A stretch of DNA of 11,310 nucleotides from positions 1 to 11,310 of the forward strand of contig JAGADS010000147.1 in assembly GCA_017613485.1 (NCBI GenBank), given 5' to 3'. Origin of the DNA: Treponema sp. (GTDB taxonomy: Bacteria > Spirochaetota > Spirochaetia > Treponematales > Treponemataceae). The translations under genes and the position numbers were made by a program. Shown piece by piece: positions 1-7,106 of this stretch. The stretch's first letter is position 1. Each line of letters begins with the position of its first letter. The notes under the pieces are model-generated. The model was not told the origin of the DNA. It worked only from the letters and a program-made list of their open reading frames with translations, and made no database searches.

Positions 1-557
1 CCTGACACTGCATTGAAATGTGGAGTCAAGTCAAAATTACGCTCTTTAATCAAGCCATCAAATTTCTTGAGCATGTAGTAATAGTCGAACTTACAGAAGC
101 TGTCGAATAAAATCAGCTTGTTGAACAGATCGTCACCCTGCCGTATTTTTGCAGAATCAAACTGAGCAAGAAAACCTTCAAGATCCAGACGGACTTTACG
201 CTGGAGTTCCTTGACAGGCATTGTGGAAGCCTGACGTGTAATCACATTCTCATCCAGATTTTCCAAAAGCTCTGTAGATTTCTCATCCATCATGTAACGG
301 ATGACAACATTCTTGAACGTATTGGTATTGGCATTCTGAAAAAGGACCTGTGCCGGGGCAATGGCCTTGTAGATTTCATAGAACAACTTTGCAAAGGACG
401 GATCCACAAGGTTCCCATTATATTTGTAAAAATGATATTTTGACTTGGACAAATCCTTGGCAATATTCTTGAGCTGCTTTTTCTTCTGCACCTCAGGATC
501 ATTAGAGCCAAAAATCGAGGAAATAATATTCTGAAAAAAATTCGAACTATTAGCCAT
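1..557 (-). CDS. Conserved treponemal protein of unknown function (DUF5312-like), 3' end outside window
   Basis: The minus strand is open from an ATG at 557 to the window edge, giving 185 codons without a stop. The protein starts MANSSNFFQNIISSIFGSND, followed by a lysine-rich stretch (residues 25-40) and then alternating hydrophobic and charged segments that look helical. There is no signal peptide, no clear membrane segment and no catalytic motif I can name. The overall look (short N-terminal IFG segment, KYHFYKYNG, LILFDSFCKFDYYYMLKKFD) resembles the spirochaetal DUF5312 family as I remember it; that assignment is from memory. The function is unknown. The start is supported by a promoter whose -10 box ends 6 bp before the ATG. 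The gene diverges from purD and has no visible functional link to it. Confidence 0.75.
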   Translation of the reverse strand, partial: MANSSNFFQNIISSIFGSNDPEVQKKKQLKNIAKDLSKSKYHFYKYNGNLVDPSFAKLFYEIYKAIAPAQVLFQNANTNTFKNVVIRYMMDEKSTELLENLDENVITRQASTMPVKELQRKVRLDLEGFLAQFDSAKIRQGDDLFNKLILFDSFCKFDYYYMLKKFDGLIKERNFDLTPHFNAVS

Positions 558-563
558 ACCTAT

Positions 564-592
564 ATTTTAGTTTATATTCTTAATACTGTCAA
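564..592 (-). promoter_or_regulatory. Sigma70-type promoter of the DUF5312-like gene, probably leaderless
   Basis: On the minus strand a perfect TTGACA (592-587) is followed after 17 bp by TAAAAT (569-564). The ATG begins at 557, only 6 bp past the -10 box, so transcription should start at or within 1-3 bases of the start codon. There is therefore no room for a Shine-Dalgarno sequence in the mRNA. Confidence 0.7.
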
Positions 593-620
593 ATAGTCCT
601 ATCGATTTCTCGCTTTTATA

Positions 621-649
621 TTGAATTTAATACTCTATTTAATTATAAT
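621..649 (+). promoter_or_regulatory. Sigma70-type promoter of purD, probably leaderless
   Basis: TTGAAT (621-626), a 17-bp spacer and a perfect TATAAT (644-649) lie directly upstream of purD. The conserved start codon is at 657, so the predicted first base of the RNA is at or next to the ATG. No Shine-Dalgarno-like sequence lies between the -10 box and the ATG. Confidence 0.65.
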
Positions 650-656
650 TGATTCC

Positions 657-2021
657 ATGAAAGTAATTGTTATTGGTAACGGTGGCCGCGAACACACTAT
701 TGCTTGGAAATTGGCCCAGAGCATGTATGTCTCTGAAATTATCTGTGTCCCTGGAAACGGCGGTACTGCTCATGAGGCAAAGTGCCGTAATATATCTCCT
801 TCTGACTGCGATTATATTGATCCAAAAGCTACCCTAAAGGAGGCAGCGGTCAAGATTGCACGGCATGAAGGCTGCACAATGGCTGTCATAGGCCCGGAAG
901 ATCCACTTGCAGATGGAATTGCCGATGCATTTTGGGCGGCAGACATTCCTACCGTTGGAGCAAAGCAGGCAGCGGCTCAGCTAGAGGCAAGCAAACACCT
1001 TGCAAAGGCATTTATGACCAAATATGGTGTTGCCTGTGCTAAAAGCGCCACTTTCAATGACAAAGACAAGGCTCTTGAATATATCGAACAGCAGGGTGCT
1101 CCAATCGTAATAAAAGCAGACGGTCTTGCGGCAGGCAAAGGTGTTGTAGTTGCATTGACATTACAGGAAGCCCGTGACGCCATCAGGGAGCTTATGGAGG
1201 AAGGCAGGGTCGGAAAAGCAGGCTCAAAGGTTGTAATCGAGGAATACCTGCGTGGAACAGAGATTTCTATCCTGGCTGCAGTTTCCGTAACACCAGAGTC
1301 AGCAAAAGCAGGAAACGCAACGATTCTTCCATTTTTACCGGCACGTGACCACAAGAGGTTGTGCGATGGAGCCAAGGGACCGAATACAGGCGGAATGGGA
1401 GCTGTCTCCCCGGTTGATGATGTTACACCGCTTATTCAGTCTCAGTTTGAAAAGAACATCCTTCAGCCTACACTCAAGGGCTTAATCGAGGAAGGCTACG
1501 ATTACCGCGGATTCATTTTCTTTGGAATCATGCTTACAAAGGACGGACCAAAATGCCTTGAATACAACGTGCGTCTTGGTGACCCGGAAACCCAGGCAGT
1601 ATTGCCACTTATGAGCTTTGATTTTGAACGCATGTGTGAATCCATCATCAACGGTGATTTGAATAAATTCAAGCTTGAATGGAAAAAAGGCTATGTGGTT
1701 GCCCCTGTTGCAGTAAGCGGAGGATATCCAAGGGAATACAAAAAGGGAATACCGATCTTTGCAGAAAAACAGGAGCTTGAGACCAGCGGTGCAAAAGTGT
1801 TCATTGCAGGCGCCATCTCTGACCGCCGCTCAGATCATTCAACTCAGGAAAACTATACAGGTCTTGTTACAAGCGGAGGACGTGTACTTGCATGCTCAGC
1901 ATACGGTGACACATTTGACGGTGCATGGAACAAAGCCTACAATGCCATGAGGACTATCTCATTCGACGCCATGTTCTACAGAAAAGACATAGGTTTACCC
2001 GGAGCCGCAGAATCAACTTGA
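657..2021 (+). CDS. purD: Phosphoribosylamine-glycine ligase (GAR synthetase)
   Basis: PurD joins glycine to 5-phosphoribosylamine using ATP, giving glycinamide ribonucleotide, the second step of de novo purine synthesis in the cytoplasm. The 454-aa product shows the family signature along its length: the N-terminal GNGGREH (residues 7-13), the ATP-grasp KADGLAAGKGVVV (153-165), DHKR and GPNTGGMGA (231-249), and EYNVRLGDPETQ (302-313), which holds metal and ATP ligands. It is slightly longer than the usual 420-430 aa, partly from an insert near residues 209-222. The ATG at 657 is chosen because the family begins at MKVIVIGNGG; a TTG at 621 in the same frame lies inside the -35 box. No other purine gene is nearby. 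The response regulator follows after 7 bp, suggesting shared transcription. Confidence 0.96.
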   Translation: MKVIVIGNGGREHTIAWKLAQSMYVSEIICVPGNGGTAHEAKCRNISPSDCDYIDPKATLKEAAVKIARHEGCTMAVIGPEDPLADGIADAFWAADIPTVGAKQAAAQLEASKHLAKAFMTKYGVACAKSATFNDKDKALEYIEQQGAPIVIKADGLAAGKGVVVALTLQEARDAIRELMEEGRVGKAGSKVVIEEYLRGTEISILAAVSVTPESAKAGNATILPFLPARDHKRLCDGAKGPNTGGMGAVSPVDDVTPLIQSQFEKNILQPTLKGLIEEGYDYRGFIFFGIMLTKDGPKCLEYNVRLGDPETQAVLPLMSFDFERMCESIINGDLNKFKLEWKKGYVVAPVAVSGGYPREYKKGIPIFAEKQELETSGAKVFIAGAISDRRSDHSTQENYTGLVTSGGRVLACSAYGDTFDGAWNKAYNAMRTISFDAMFYRKDIGLPGAAEST

Positions 2022-2028
2022 TGCAAAA

Positions 2029-2715
2029 ATGCAAAAGACTATTCAGATAGTTATAGTTGAAGATGATATAGATTTGGCCAAAGGTCTTTGCAAGGCACTT
2101 AAGGATGATGACAGAAGCATTGTCTCTTGCGAAGACCTGAAAAGTGCCAGAGATCAGATTTTTTTATCAAATCCAGCACTGATAATCCTCGACATCAACC
2201 TGCCCGACGGGAATGGTCTTGATCTTGTAAAGGAAATACGTGAAAAGAATCTTACGGTACCGGTTATCCTTCTTTCTGCCAACGACACGGATTCAGATAT
2301 TGTAAAAGGCCTTGAACTAGGAGCGGATGACTATGTAACAAAACCGTTCTCCCTGAGGGTTCTAAGGGCACGTGTAGACACCCAGCTTAGAAAACATGAA
2401 TCGGTTGCCACAGGCGATGTCATTAAAATCGATAAATATGATTTTGATTTTGACAGGATGATGTTTACTGTGTCCGGAGAAGAAGTTAACCTGAGCAAGA
2501 TTGAGCAGCGCCTCTTGAAAATGCTTGTAGGCAACAGGGGAATCACGCTCTCAAGAGATAAGCTTGTAGACAGGCTGTGGGCGGACGGAGCAGAATATGT
2601 TGATGAGAATGCTCTTTCTGTGGCAGTCAAAAGGCTTCGGGACAAGCTTGATGCAAAGGATTATATCAAGACGGTGTATGGTCTTGGATATACGTGGGTA
2701 AACAGCAGTGACTAA
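2029..2715 (+). CDS. OmpR/PhoB-family DNA-binding response regulator
   Basis: This 228-aa cytoplasmic transcription factor has an N-terminal receiver domain (about 5-118) and a C-terminal winged-helix domain (about 128-226). The receiver has the acidic pair D12-D13, phospho-acceptor D55 in LIILDINLPDGNG, switch residue S83 and conserved K105 in TKPFS. The C-terminal half has the LSKIEQRLLKML, LWADG and DENALSVAVKRLRDKL pattern of the OmpR class, ending in the typical YGLGYTW. It should be phosphorylated by the overlapping histidine kinase. Its probable target is the ABC transporter operon, preceded by phased direct repeats. The ATG at 2029 has no clear Shine-Dalgarno sequence, so coupling to purD translation is possible. 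The original signal is not known. Confidence 0.94.
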   Translation: MQKTIQIVIVEDDIDLAKGLCKALKDDDRSIVSCEDLKSARDQIFLSNPALIILDINLPDGNGLDLVKEIREKNLTVPVILLSANDTDSDIVKGLELGADDYVTKPFSLRVLRARVDTQLRKHESVATGDVIKIDKYDFDFDRMMFTVSGEEVNLSKIEQRLLKMLVGNRGITLSRDKLVDRLWADGAEYVDENALSVAVKRLRDKLDAKDYIKTVYGLGYTWVNSSD

Positions 2716-3607
2716 ATGGCTTTTGATCATAGCGGGCATAGTCTCTTTATGTTCCCTGCTATATGCCCTTTACAAGGAATTAAGTACAAGAAAAATCCTG
2801 AGCCGTATACAGGACATGCTGGAGGAAGCCACCCGGGGTGATTTTAGCGAAAAAGAATTCAGTGAGGCAAAGATTTCCAGGCTGGAGTCCAAACTTGCTG
2901 ATTATCTTCAGTCATCGTCACTTTCTGCGGCCAATGTAAAGAAAGACCGCGACAAGATCAAGACACTTATTTCAGACATCTCCCATCAGACTAAAACGCC
3001 TATCGCAAACCTGCTTCTTCACAGCGAGCTTCTTAAAGAGTCCGAGCTTAATGAAGAGCAGATTGAAAGCCTTGGTGCCATAGAGAATGAGGCAGAAAAA
3101 CTCAGGTTCCTTGTTGATGCCCTTGTAAAGCTTTCCCGACTTGAGAACGGGATCATGGTGCTTGAGCCAAAGCCGGAGAATCTTTCAAGACTTGTAAGAG
3201 AAATCGGCAGTGCAATGCGTCCAAAAGCGGAAGGAAAAGGACTTTATCTTCATGTCTCAGACGGTAACGAGACAGCTTTGTTTGACTACAAATGGACTCT
3301 TGAGGCAGTAAGCAATATCGTGGACAATGCCGTAAAGTATACCGAAAAAGGCGGAATAGAAATATCGTTTAAGCCAACACCGATGTTTGCGTGCATCAGC
3401 GTAAAGGACACAGGCATAGGAATCGCAGAAGAAGATATCCCAAAGATTTTCTCGCGTTTCGGCAGGCTTCAGTCTTCCAGGGAAAAAGAAGGTGTCGGGA
3501 TAGGACTATATCTTGCCCGTGAGATAATCACCAAAGAAAGCGGATATATCAAGGTTAAGTCAAGGCCTGGCGAGGGAACAGAATTCCTTGTCTATCTTAA
3601 AAAATGA
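2708..3607 (+). CDS. Membrane histidine kinase with a single N-terminal transmembrane helix
   Basis: This 299-aa sensor kinase starts with GTG at 2708, overlapping the end of the response regulator by 8 bp, typical of translationally coupled partners. A single hydrophobic helix (residues 4-21) is followed by a short linker, a dimerisation/phospho-acceptor helix with H93 in SDISHQTKTP, and an HATPase domain. The HATPase domain has the N box (N207 in SNIVDNAVKYTE), G1 box (D234 in DTGIGI) and G2 box (GVGIGLYLA, 262-270). There is almost nothing outside the membrane and no PAS or GAF domain. Kinases of this build often receive their signal from an ABC permease partner, as BceS does; here the neighbouring transporter is the candidate. 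The first 80 residues vary too much to place the kinase in a named subfamily. Confidence 0.93.
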   Translation: MTKWLLIIAGIVSLCSLLYALYKELSTRKILSRIQDMLEEATRGDFSEKEFSEAKISRLESKLADYLQSSSLSAANVKKDRDKIKTLISDISHQTKTPIANLLLHSELLKESELNEEQIESLGAIENEAEKLRFLVDALVKLSRLENGIMVLEPKPENLSRLVREIGSAMRPKAEGKGLYLHVSDGNETALFDYKWTLEAVSNIVDNAVKYTEKGGIEISFKPTPMFACISVKDTGIGIAEEDIPKIFSRFGRLQSSREKEGVGIGLYLAREIITKESGYIKVKSRPGEGTEFLVYLKK

Positions 3608-3643
3608 AAAGCCCCAAAGCATAGTTTTAAATCTTTCAAAACT

Positions 3644-3683
3644 GAAAGAATTTATTTTTTTTTCGAAAGAATCTGGAAAGAAT
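3644..3683 (+). promoter_or_regulatory. Predicted response-regulator operator: three GAAAGAAT direct repeats
   Basis: The octamer GAAAGAAT occurs at 3644-3651, 3665-3672 and 3676-3683. The start-to-start distances of 21 and 11 bp are about two turns and one turn of DNA, so all three lie on the same helix face. The last two form an 11-bp tandem (GAAAGAATCTG, GAAAGAATCTT) that covers where a -35 box would be. OmpR-family regulators commonly bind such tandem half-sites, as PhoB does at pho boxes. Assignment to the adjacent regulator is inferred. Confidence 0.6.
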
Positions 3684-3687
3684 CTTA

Positions 3688-3696
3688 TGTGATAAT
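3688..3696 (+). promoter_or_regulatory. Extended -10 element, probable activator-dependent promoter of the ABC operon
   Basis: TGTGATAAT has the extended -10 layout: TG, one base, then GATAAT, which matches five of six bases of TATAAT. No recognisable -35 hexamer lies 16-18 bp upstream, where the GAAAGAAT tandem sits instead. That arrangement is typical of promoters that depend on an OmpR-family activator. The predicted RNA start is near 3702-3704. Confidence 0.5.
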
Positions 3697-3699
3697 CCG

Positions 3700-3731
3700 G
3701 TGTGTAGAGTAAAGCTCTGCACACTTTTTTT
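3700..3731 (+). terminator. Intrinsic terminator between the kinase and the ABC operon
   Basis: A 10-bp stem (3700-3709 with 3715-3724, one G-T pair) encloses a 5-base loop and is followed directly by seven T (3725-3731). It would stop transcripts coming from purD and the two-component genes. It overlaps the predicted RNA start of the transporter promoter, so that shorter RNA would lack part of the 5' arm and might escape termination. A weaker hairpin (3632-3637 with 3644-3649) ahead of another T run precedes it. Confidence 0.75.
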
Positions 3732-3748
3732 ATAAGTGAGGTTATGAC

Positions 3749-4432
3749 ATGAGTATTTTGGAAGCAAAAGATTTAACAAAGATTTATGGCAAAGGAGAGA
3801 ACAGCGTACATGCACTTGACGAAGTAAACCTTGAGGTCACCAAGGGAGAATTCCTTGCAATAGTCGGCACATCAGGTAGTGGAAAGTCTACCCTTCTTCA
3901 CATGCTTGGAGGACTGGACAGGCCTTCATCCGGTGAGGTTATGATAAATGGAGTGAATATCTTTAATCTTAAAGATGACGAGCTTACGATATTCAGGAGG
4001 AGGAAAATAGGATTTGTTTTTCAGGCATTTAATCTTGTGCCGGTCCTGAATGTCTATGAGAATGTAGTTCTTCCGCTTGAGCTTGACGGAGAAAAGGTAG
4101 ACAAGGCATATATCGATGAAATACTTGAGACCCTGATGCTCTCGGCAAAGAAAAAGGCACTTCCCAACCAGCTTTCAGGCGGACAGCAGCAGCGTGTGGC
4201 AATAGCACGTGCACTTGCATTCAGGCCTGCAATCATTCTTGCGGATGAGCCTACAGGTAACCTTGACTCAAAGACAGGACAGGATGTTCTTAGCCTTCTA
4301 AAGATATCAGCGGAAAAATATTCACAGACCATTGTAATGATTACGCATAACGATGAGATAGCCCAATTGGCAGACAGGATCGTCAGAATCGAAGACGGCC
4401 ATATTGTATCAGAAGCGGAAAGGAGAGGCTGA
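3749..4432 (+). CDS. ABC transporter ATP-binding protein (MacB/LolD/SalX type)
   Basis: This 227-aa cytoplasmic ATPase powers the permease encoded directly downstream. All motifs are present: Walker [10 protein letters not shown] (40-48), Q-loop Q92 in GFVFQAFNL, signature [10 protein letters not shown] (142-151), Walker B IILADEP (162-168), the D-loop NLDS and the H-loop H200 in MITHND. The sequence around [11 protein letters not shown] and DEPTGNLDS is characteristic of the MacB/LolD/SalX family, which drives substrate movement outside the membrane rather than classical import. A good Shine-Dalgarno sequence (GTGAGG, 3736-3741) lies 7 bp before the ATG. Four bases separate its stop from the permease ATG. 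Neither the adaptor (MacA-like) nor an outer-membrane channel is encoded in the window. Confidence 0.95.
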   Translation: MSILEAKDLTKIYGKGENSVHALDEVNLEVTKGEFLAIVGTSGSGKSTLLHMLGGLDRPSSGEVMINGVNIFNLKDDELTIFRRRKIGFVFQAFNLVPVLNVYENVVLPLELDGEKVDKAYIDEILETLMLSAKKKALPNQLSGGQQQRVAIARALAFRPAIILADEPTGNLDSKTGQDVLSLLKISAEKYSQTIVMITHNDEIAQLADRIVRIEDGHIVSEAERRG

Positions 4433-4436
4433 TATT

Positions 4437-7022
4437 ATGAGAGTCAATAATAGAAAATGCATATATAGAATTGCAGGAAGATGTCTTTTTACAAACAGAA
4501 GAAGAAACATCATCACGATTGCAGCGATAATACTTACAGCCGTACTGTTTACATCCCTTTTTACAATCATGCTTTCGATTAACGCCTCATACGAGACAAG
4601 CGTTCAAAGACAGCTGGGCGGATGTGCACACGGAACATTCAAGAGGGTAACAGAGGAACAGGCGGAAAAACTTATCAGGCACAAGCTTATAAAAGCCTAT
4701 GGCGAAAGAATAGTCCTTGGATTGATTGCAGACGATACATTTCAGAACCAGTCTGCAGAGATAAGCTTCATGGATGACAATACTGCAAAATGGTCCTATA
4801 TCGAGCTTGAGGAAGGTCACATGCCTGCGGCGAGAAATGAAGTTGTAATGGACACTGAGGCACTGAGACTTTTGGGTTACAAGCCTGTCATCGGAGAAAA
4901 AATCGATCTGACCTTCAGCATAAATTACAGCAGCTACGAAGAAAGCAAATACACAGATACTTTTATTCTGGCAGGATACTGGTCTTTTGACTCGCTGAGT
5001 CCCGCGCACTTCATCAATGTCTCCAGGGAGTATGCCAAAGATTTTTCATCAGAGGTCCTGGATCTTGACGTTATGCTGTCCTCCACTTTTAATGCATGGA
5101 ATAAAATGCTTAAAGTTGTAGAGGAAAGCGGATATGAATATGGAGAAAAGACTTCTGATACTAGCATAAGTTTTGGCGTGAATCCAGGGTATACGTCAAT
5201 TTCAATGGATGGCGGCGATTTACTGGAGAGTATTATCCCAATGGGACTGTTCCTGATTCTAGTTATGCTTACAGGATATCTTATCATTTACAATGTTTTC
5301 CAGATTTCCGTTGTCACAGACATAAAGTTCTATGGACTTCTAAAAACCATCGGGACCACACAAAAGCAGCTTAGACGGATAATAAGGACACAGGCTGTGG
5401 TTCTCTGTCTGGTCGGTATTCCTGTAGGATTGATTCTGGGATATTTCCTTGGATCGAAACTGACACCGGCCGTTTTGAGTACAACAAATATAGGCGGCAA
5501 GTCTCTTACTGTAAGTACATCGCCGCTGGTATTCATAGCATCTGCTTTTTTTGAAGTGATTACAGTTCTGCTGTCTGTATCAAAGCCGGGACGCATGGCG
5601 GGAAAAGTATCTCCGATTGAGGCATTAAGGTTTAATGACGCAGAAATCTCAGGCAAAAAAGAAAAGGCAACAAGAGGCGCACGTGTCTCCCAGATGGCCG
5701 TTGCAAATGTAGAAAGGAACAGGAAGAAAACAGCTGTTGTATTTGCATCTCTGGCACTTTCGCTTGTAGTTTTGAATGCAGTGAACATGCTCGTTGGAGG
5801 ATTTGACTCAGAAAAATGGCTTTCATCCTCAATGTCCACTGATTTTGTCGTGGGTAAGACACCATATTTCAAATTCAACGGTTCAGGACAAAGCCCTCTT
5901 TCTGAAAAAGATATTTCACCGGTACTGGAGGATGTTCCTGTCGCAGAAGGAGGCATGGCTTATGATGTCACAGGCATTCCTTTATTAAAGGTAAATCAAA
6001 AAGGACGTAATAACGGCATAGAAAATTATGGTACTGGAAGCGGTACGGATTACATCAATTGTTTTATCGAGGGCATGGATGATTACCTGATTGATAAGCT
6101 GGAGGTTTGCGAAGGTGACGTGTCCTTGCTTAAAGACAATGGGAAAAGATATCTTGCAGTGATTACGCACAAAGACGAAAACGGATATTATGCTCTTGAT
6201 GAGAATGCCCCGAACATCGGAGACAAGATAACAATCGCCCATGCCAGGAGCATGACATCTGTTGACACGAGAACAGGAGAGACAGCGACTCAAGATACAT
6301 TTGATCATCCTGAATATCTTTCCGAAACCTTTAATGATATGACTGAGCATGAATATACAGTATGTGCCTATGTGGATGTTCCGACCGACATAAGCCAAAG
6401 ACGTTCAACTATGTTATATGACGTAATCGTAGGTGCGGAAAAACTTAAGGCCGACATGGGAGAAGATGCAGTTCCATTGTTCTATGCCTTTGACACAGAG
6501 ACAGCTTCCGACGAAGAAAAAACGGAAGAATATCTCAAGACATTTTGCAAGGCAAATCCAGGCATCATGTACGAAAGCAAGGCTGTTTTGCGTGCAGAGT
6601 TTGAGACTCTCAAAAAGATGTTTACACTGCTGGGCGGCCTCCTTTGCATCATAATCGGATTTGTGGGACTCTTGAATTTCTTTAACACCATAATGGCGGG
6701 TATCATTGCCAGGAAGAATGAGCTTGCCGTGCTTCAGGCAATAGGAATGACAGGAAAACAAGTCAAGACAATGCTTGTCACAGAAGGTCTGGTCTATTCT
6801 GTCGGTGCAGGATTAATAGCACTGGTTCTGTCCCTGATTTTCATACCGATAGTAAATGCAGCCGCAGACAATGTATTCTGGTTTTATTCACAGCATTTTT
6901 CCGTAACGCCTGTCCTGCTTACAATTCCATTCATGGCATTGATTGGTATATGCGTACCGCTGGCATCATATAAAGGCATATCCAGGGCAAGCATAGTTGA
7001 ACGAATTCGTGAGATAGGATGA
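4437..7022 (+). CDS. FtsX/MacB-type ABC permease, eight predicted helices and two large extracytoplasmic domains
   Basis: This 861-aa inner-membrane permease is the partner of the upstream ATPase. Hydrophobic segments lie near residues 25-48, 266-292, 317-338, 363-382, 431-454, 728-756, 784-810 and 823-845. This suggests a duplicated four-helix unit, each with a large extracytoplasmic domain after its first helix (about 49-265 and 455-727). Both units carry an FtsX coupling segment: DIKFYGLLKTIGTTQKQLRR (295-314) and RKNELAVLQAIGMTGKQVK (759-777). The ATG at 4437 has a strong Shine-Dalgarno sequence (AGGAGAGG, 4421-4428); an in-frame TTG at 4404 lies inside the ATPase gene and is disfavoured. 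The substrate cannot be read from the sequence; antimicrobial peptides or lipoproteins are family-based guesses. The layout recalls Firmicutes transporters paired with two-component systems more than LolCDE, which uses separate four-helix subunits. Confidence 0.93.
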   Translation: MRVNNRKCIYRIAGRCLFTNRRRNIITIAAIILTAVLFTSLFTIMLSINASYETSVQRQLGGCAHGTFKRVTEEQAEKLIRHKLIKAYGERIVLGLIADDTFQNQSAEISFMDDNTAKWSYIELEEGHMPAARNEVVMDTEALRLLGYKPVIGEKIDLTFSINYSSYEESKYTDTFILAGYWSFDSLSPAHFINVSREYAKDFSSEVLDLDVMLSSTFNAWNKMLKVVEESGYEYGEKTSDTSISFGVNPGYTSISMDGGDLLESIIPMGLFLILVMLTGYLIIYNVFQISVVTDIKFYGLLKTIGTTQKQLRRIIRTQAVVLCLVGIPVGLILGYFLGSKLTPAVLSTTNIGGKSLTVSTSPLVFIASAFFEVITVLLSVSKPGRMAGKVSPIEALRFNDAEISGKKEKATRGARVSQMAVANVERNRKKTAVVFASLALSLVVLNAVNMLVGGFDSEKWLSSSMSTDFVVGKTPYFKFNGSGQSPLSEKDISPVLEDVPVAEGGMAYDVTGIPLLKVNQKGRNNGIENYGTGSGTDYINCFIEGMDDYLIDKLEVCEGDVSLLKDNGKRYLAVITHKDENGYYALDENAPNIGDKITIAHARSMTSVDTRTGETATQDTFDHPEYLSETFNDMTEHEYTVCAYVDVPTDISQRRSTMLYDVIVGAEKLKADMGEDAVPLFYAFDTETASDEEKTEEYLKTFCKANPGIMYESKAVLRAEFETLKKMFTLLGGLLCIIIGFVGLLNFFNTIMAGIIARKNELAVLQAIGMTGKQVKTMLVTEGLVYSVGAGLIALVLSLIFIPIVNAAADNVFWFYSQHFSVTPVLLTIPFMALIGICVPLASYKGISRASIVERIREIG

Positions 7023-7054
7023 TAAAATAGTTTAACTTGATTGATGATTTAAAT

Positions 7055-7100
7055 AAAAAAAGACCGCTTCAACATAATTGATAATGAAGAAGCGGTTTTT
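7055..7100. terminator. Bidirectional intrinsic terminator between the permease and MCP genes
   Basis: ACCGCTTC (7063-7070) pairs perfectly with GAAGCGGT (7089-7096), leaving an 18-base loop. Seven A (7055-7061) precede the stem and five T (7096-7100) follow, so it can end RNA from both directions. It sits exactly between the convergent permease and MCP genes, 10 bp past the MCP stop codon on the minus strand. Confidence 0.85.
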
Positions 7101-7106
7101 GTATTT

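Noticed and set aside
621..656. TTG at 621 as an upstream start for purD, adding 12 residues
   Set aside because: The extension is hydrophobic and unlike the family N-terminus, and the TTG is part of the predicted -35 box. The ATG at 657 gives the conserved MKVIVIGNGG start.
977..1375. Open reading frame of 132 codons opposite purD
   Set aside because: It is antisense to conserved purD motifs and has no family features; it is a codon-composition shadow.
3644..3683. Short direct repeats considered as a CRISPR-like array
   Set aside because: The units are only 8 bp with 3- and 13-bp gaps, far too short for a CRISPR array; phased regulator sites fit better.
4404..4436. TTG at 4404 as the permease start
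   Set aside because: It lies inside the ATPase gene, while the ATG at 4437 has a strong Shine-Dalgarno sequence at the right distance and leads into a typical basic N-terminus and first membrane helix.
5330..5956. Open reading frame of 208 codons on the minus strand opposite the permease
   Set aside because: It mirrors a well-supported permease gene, has low-complexity composition, no ribosome-binding site that stands out and no recognisable domain.
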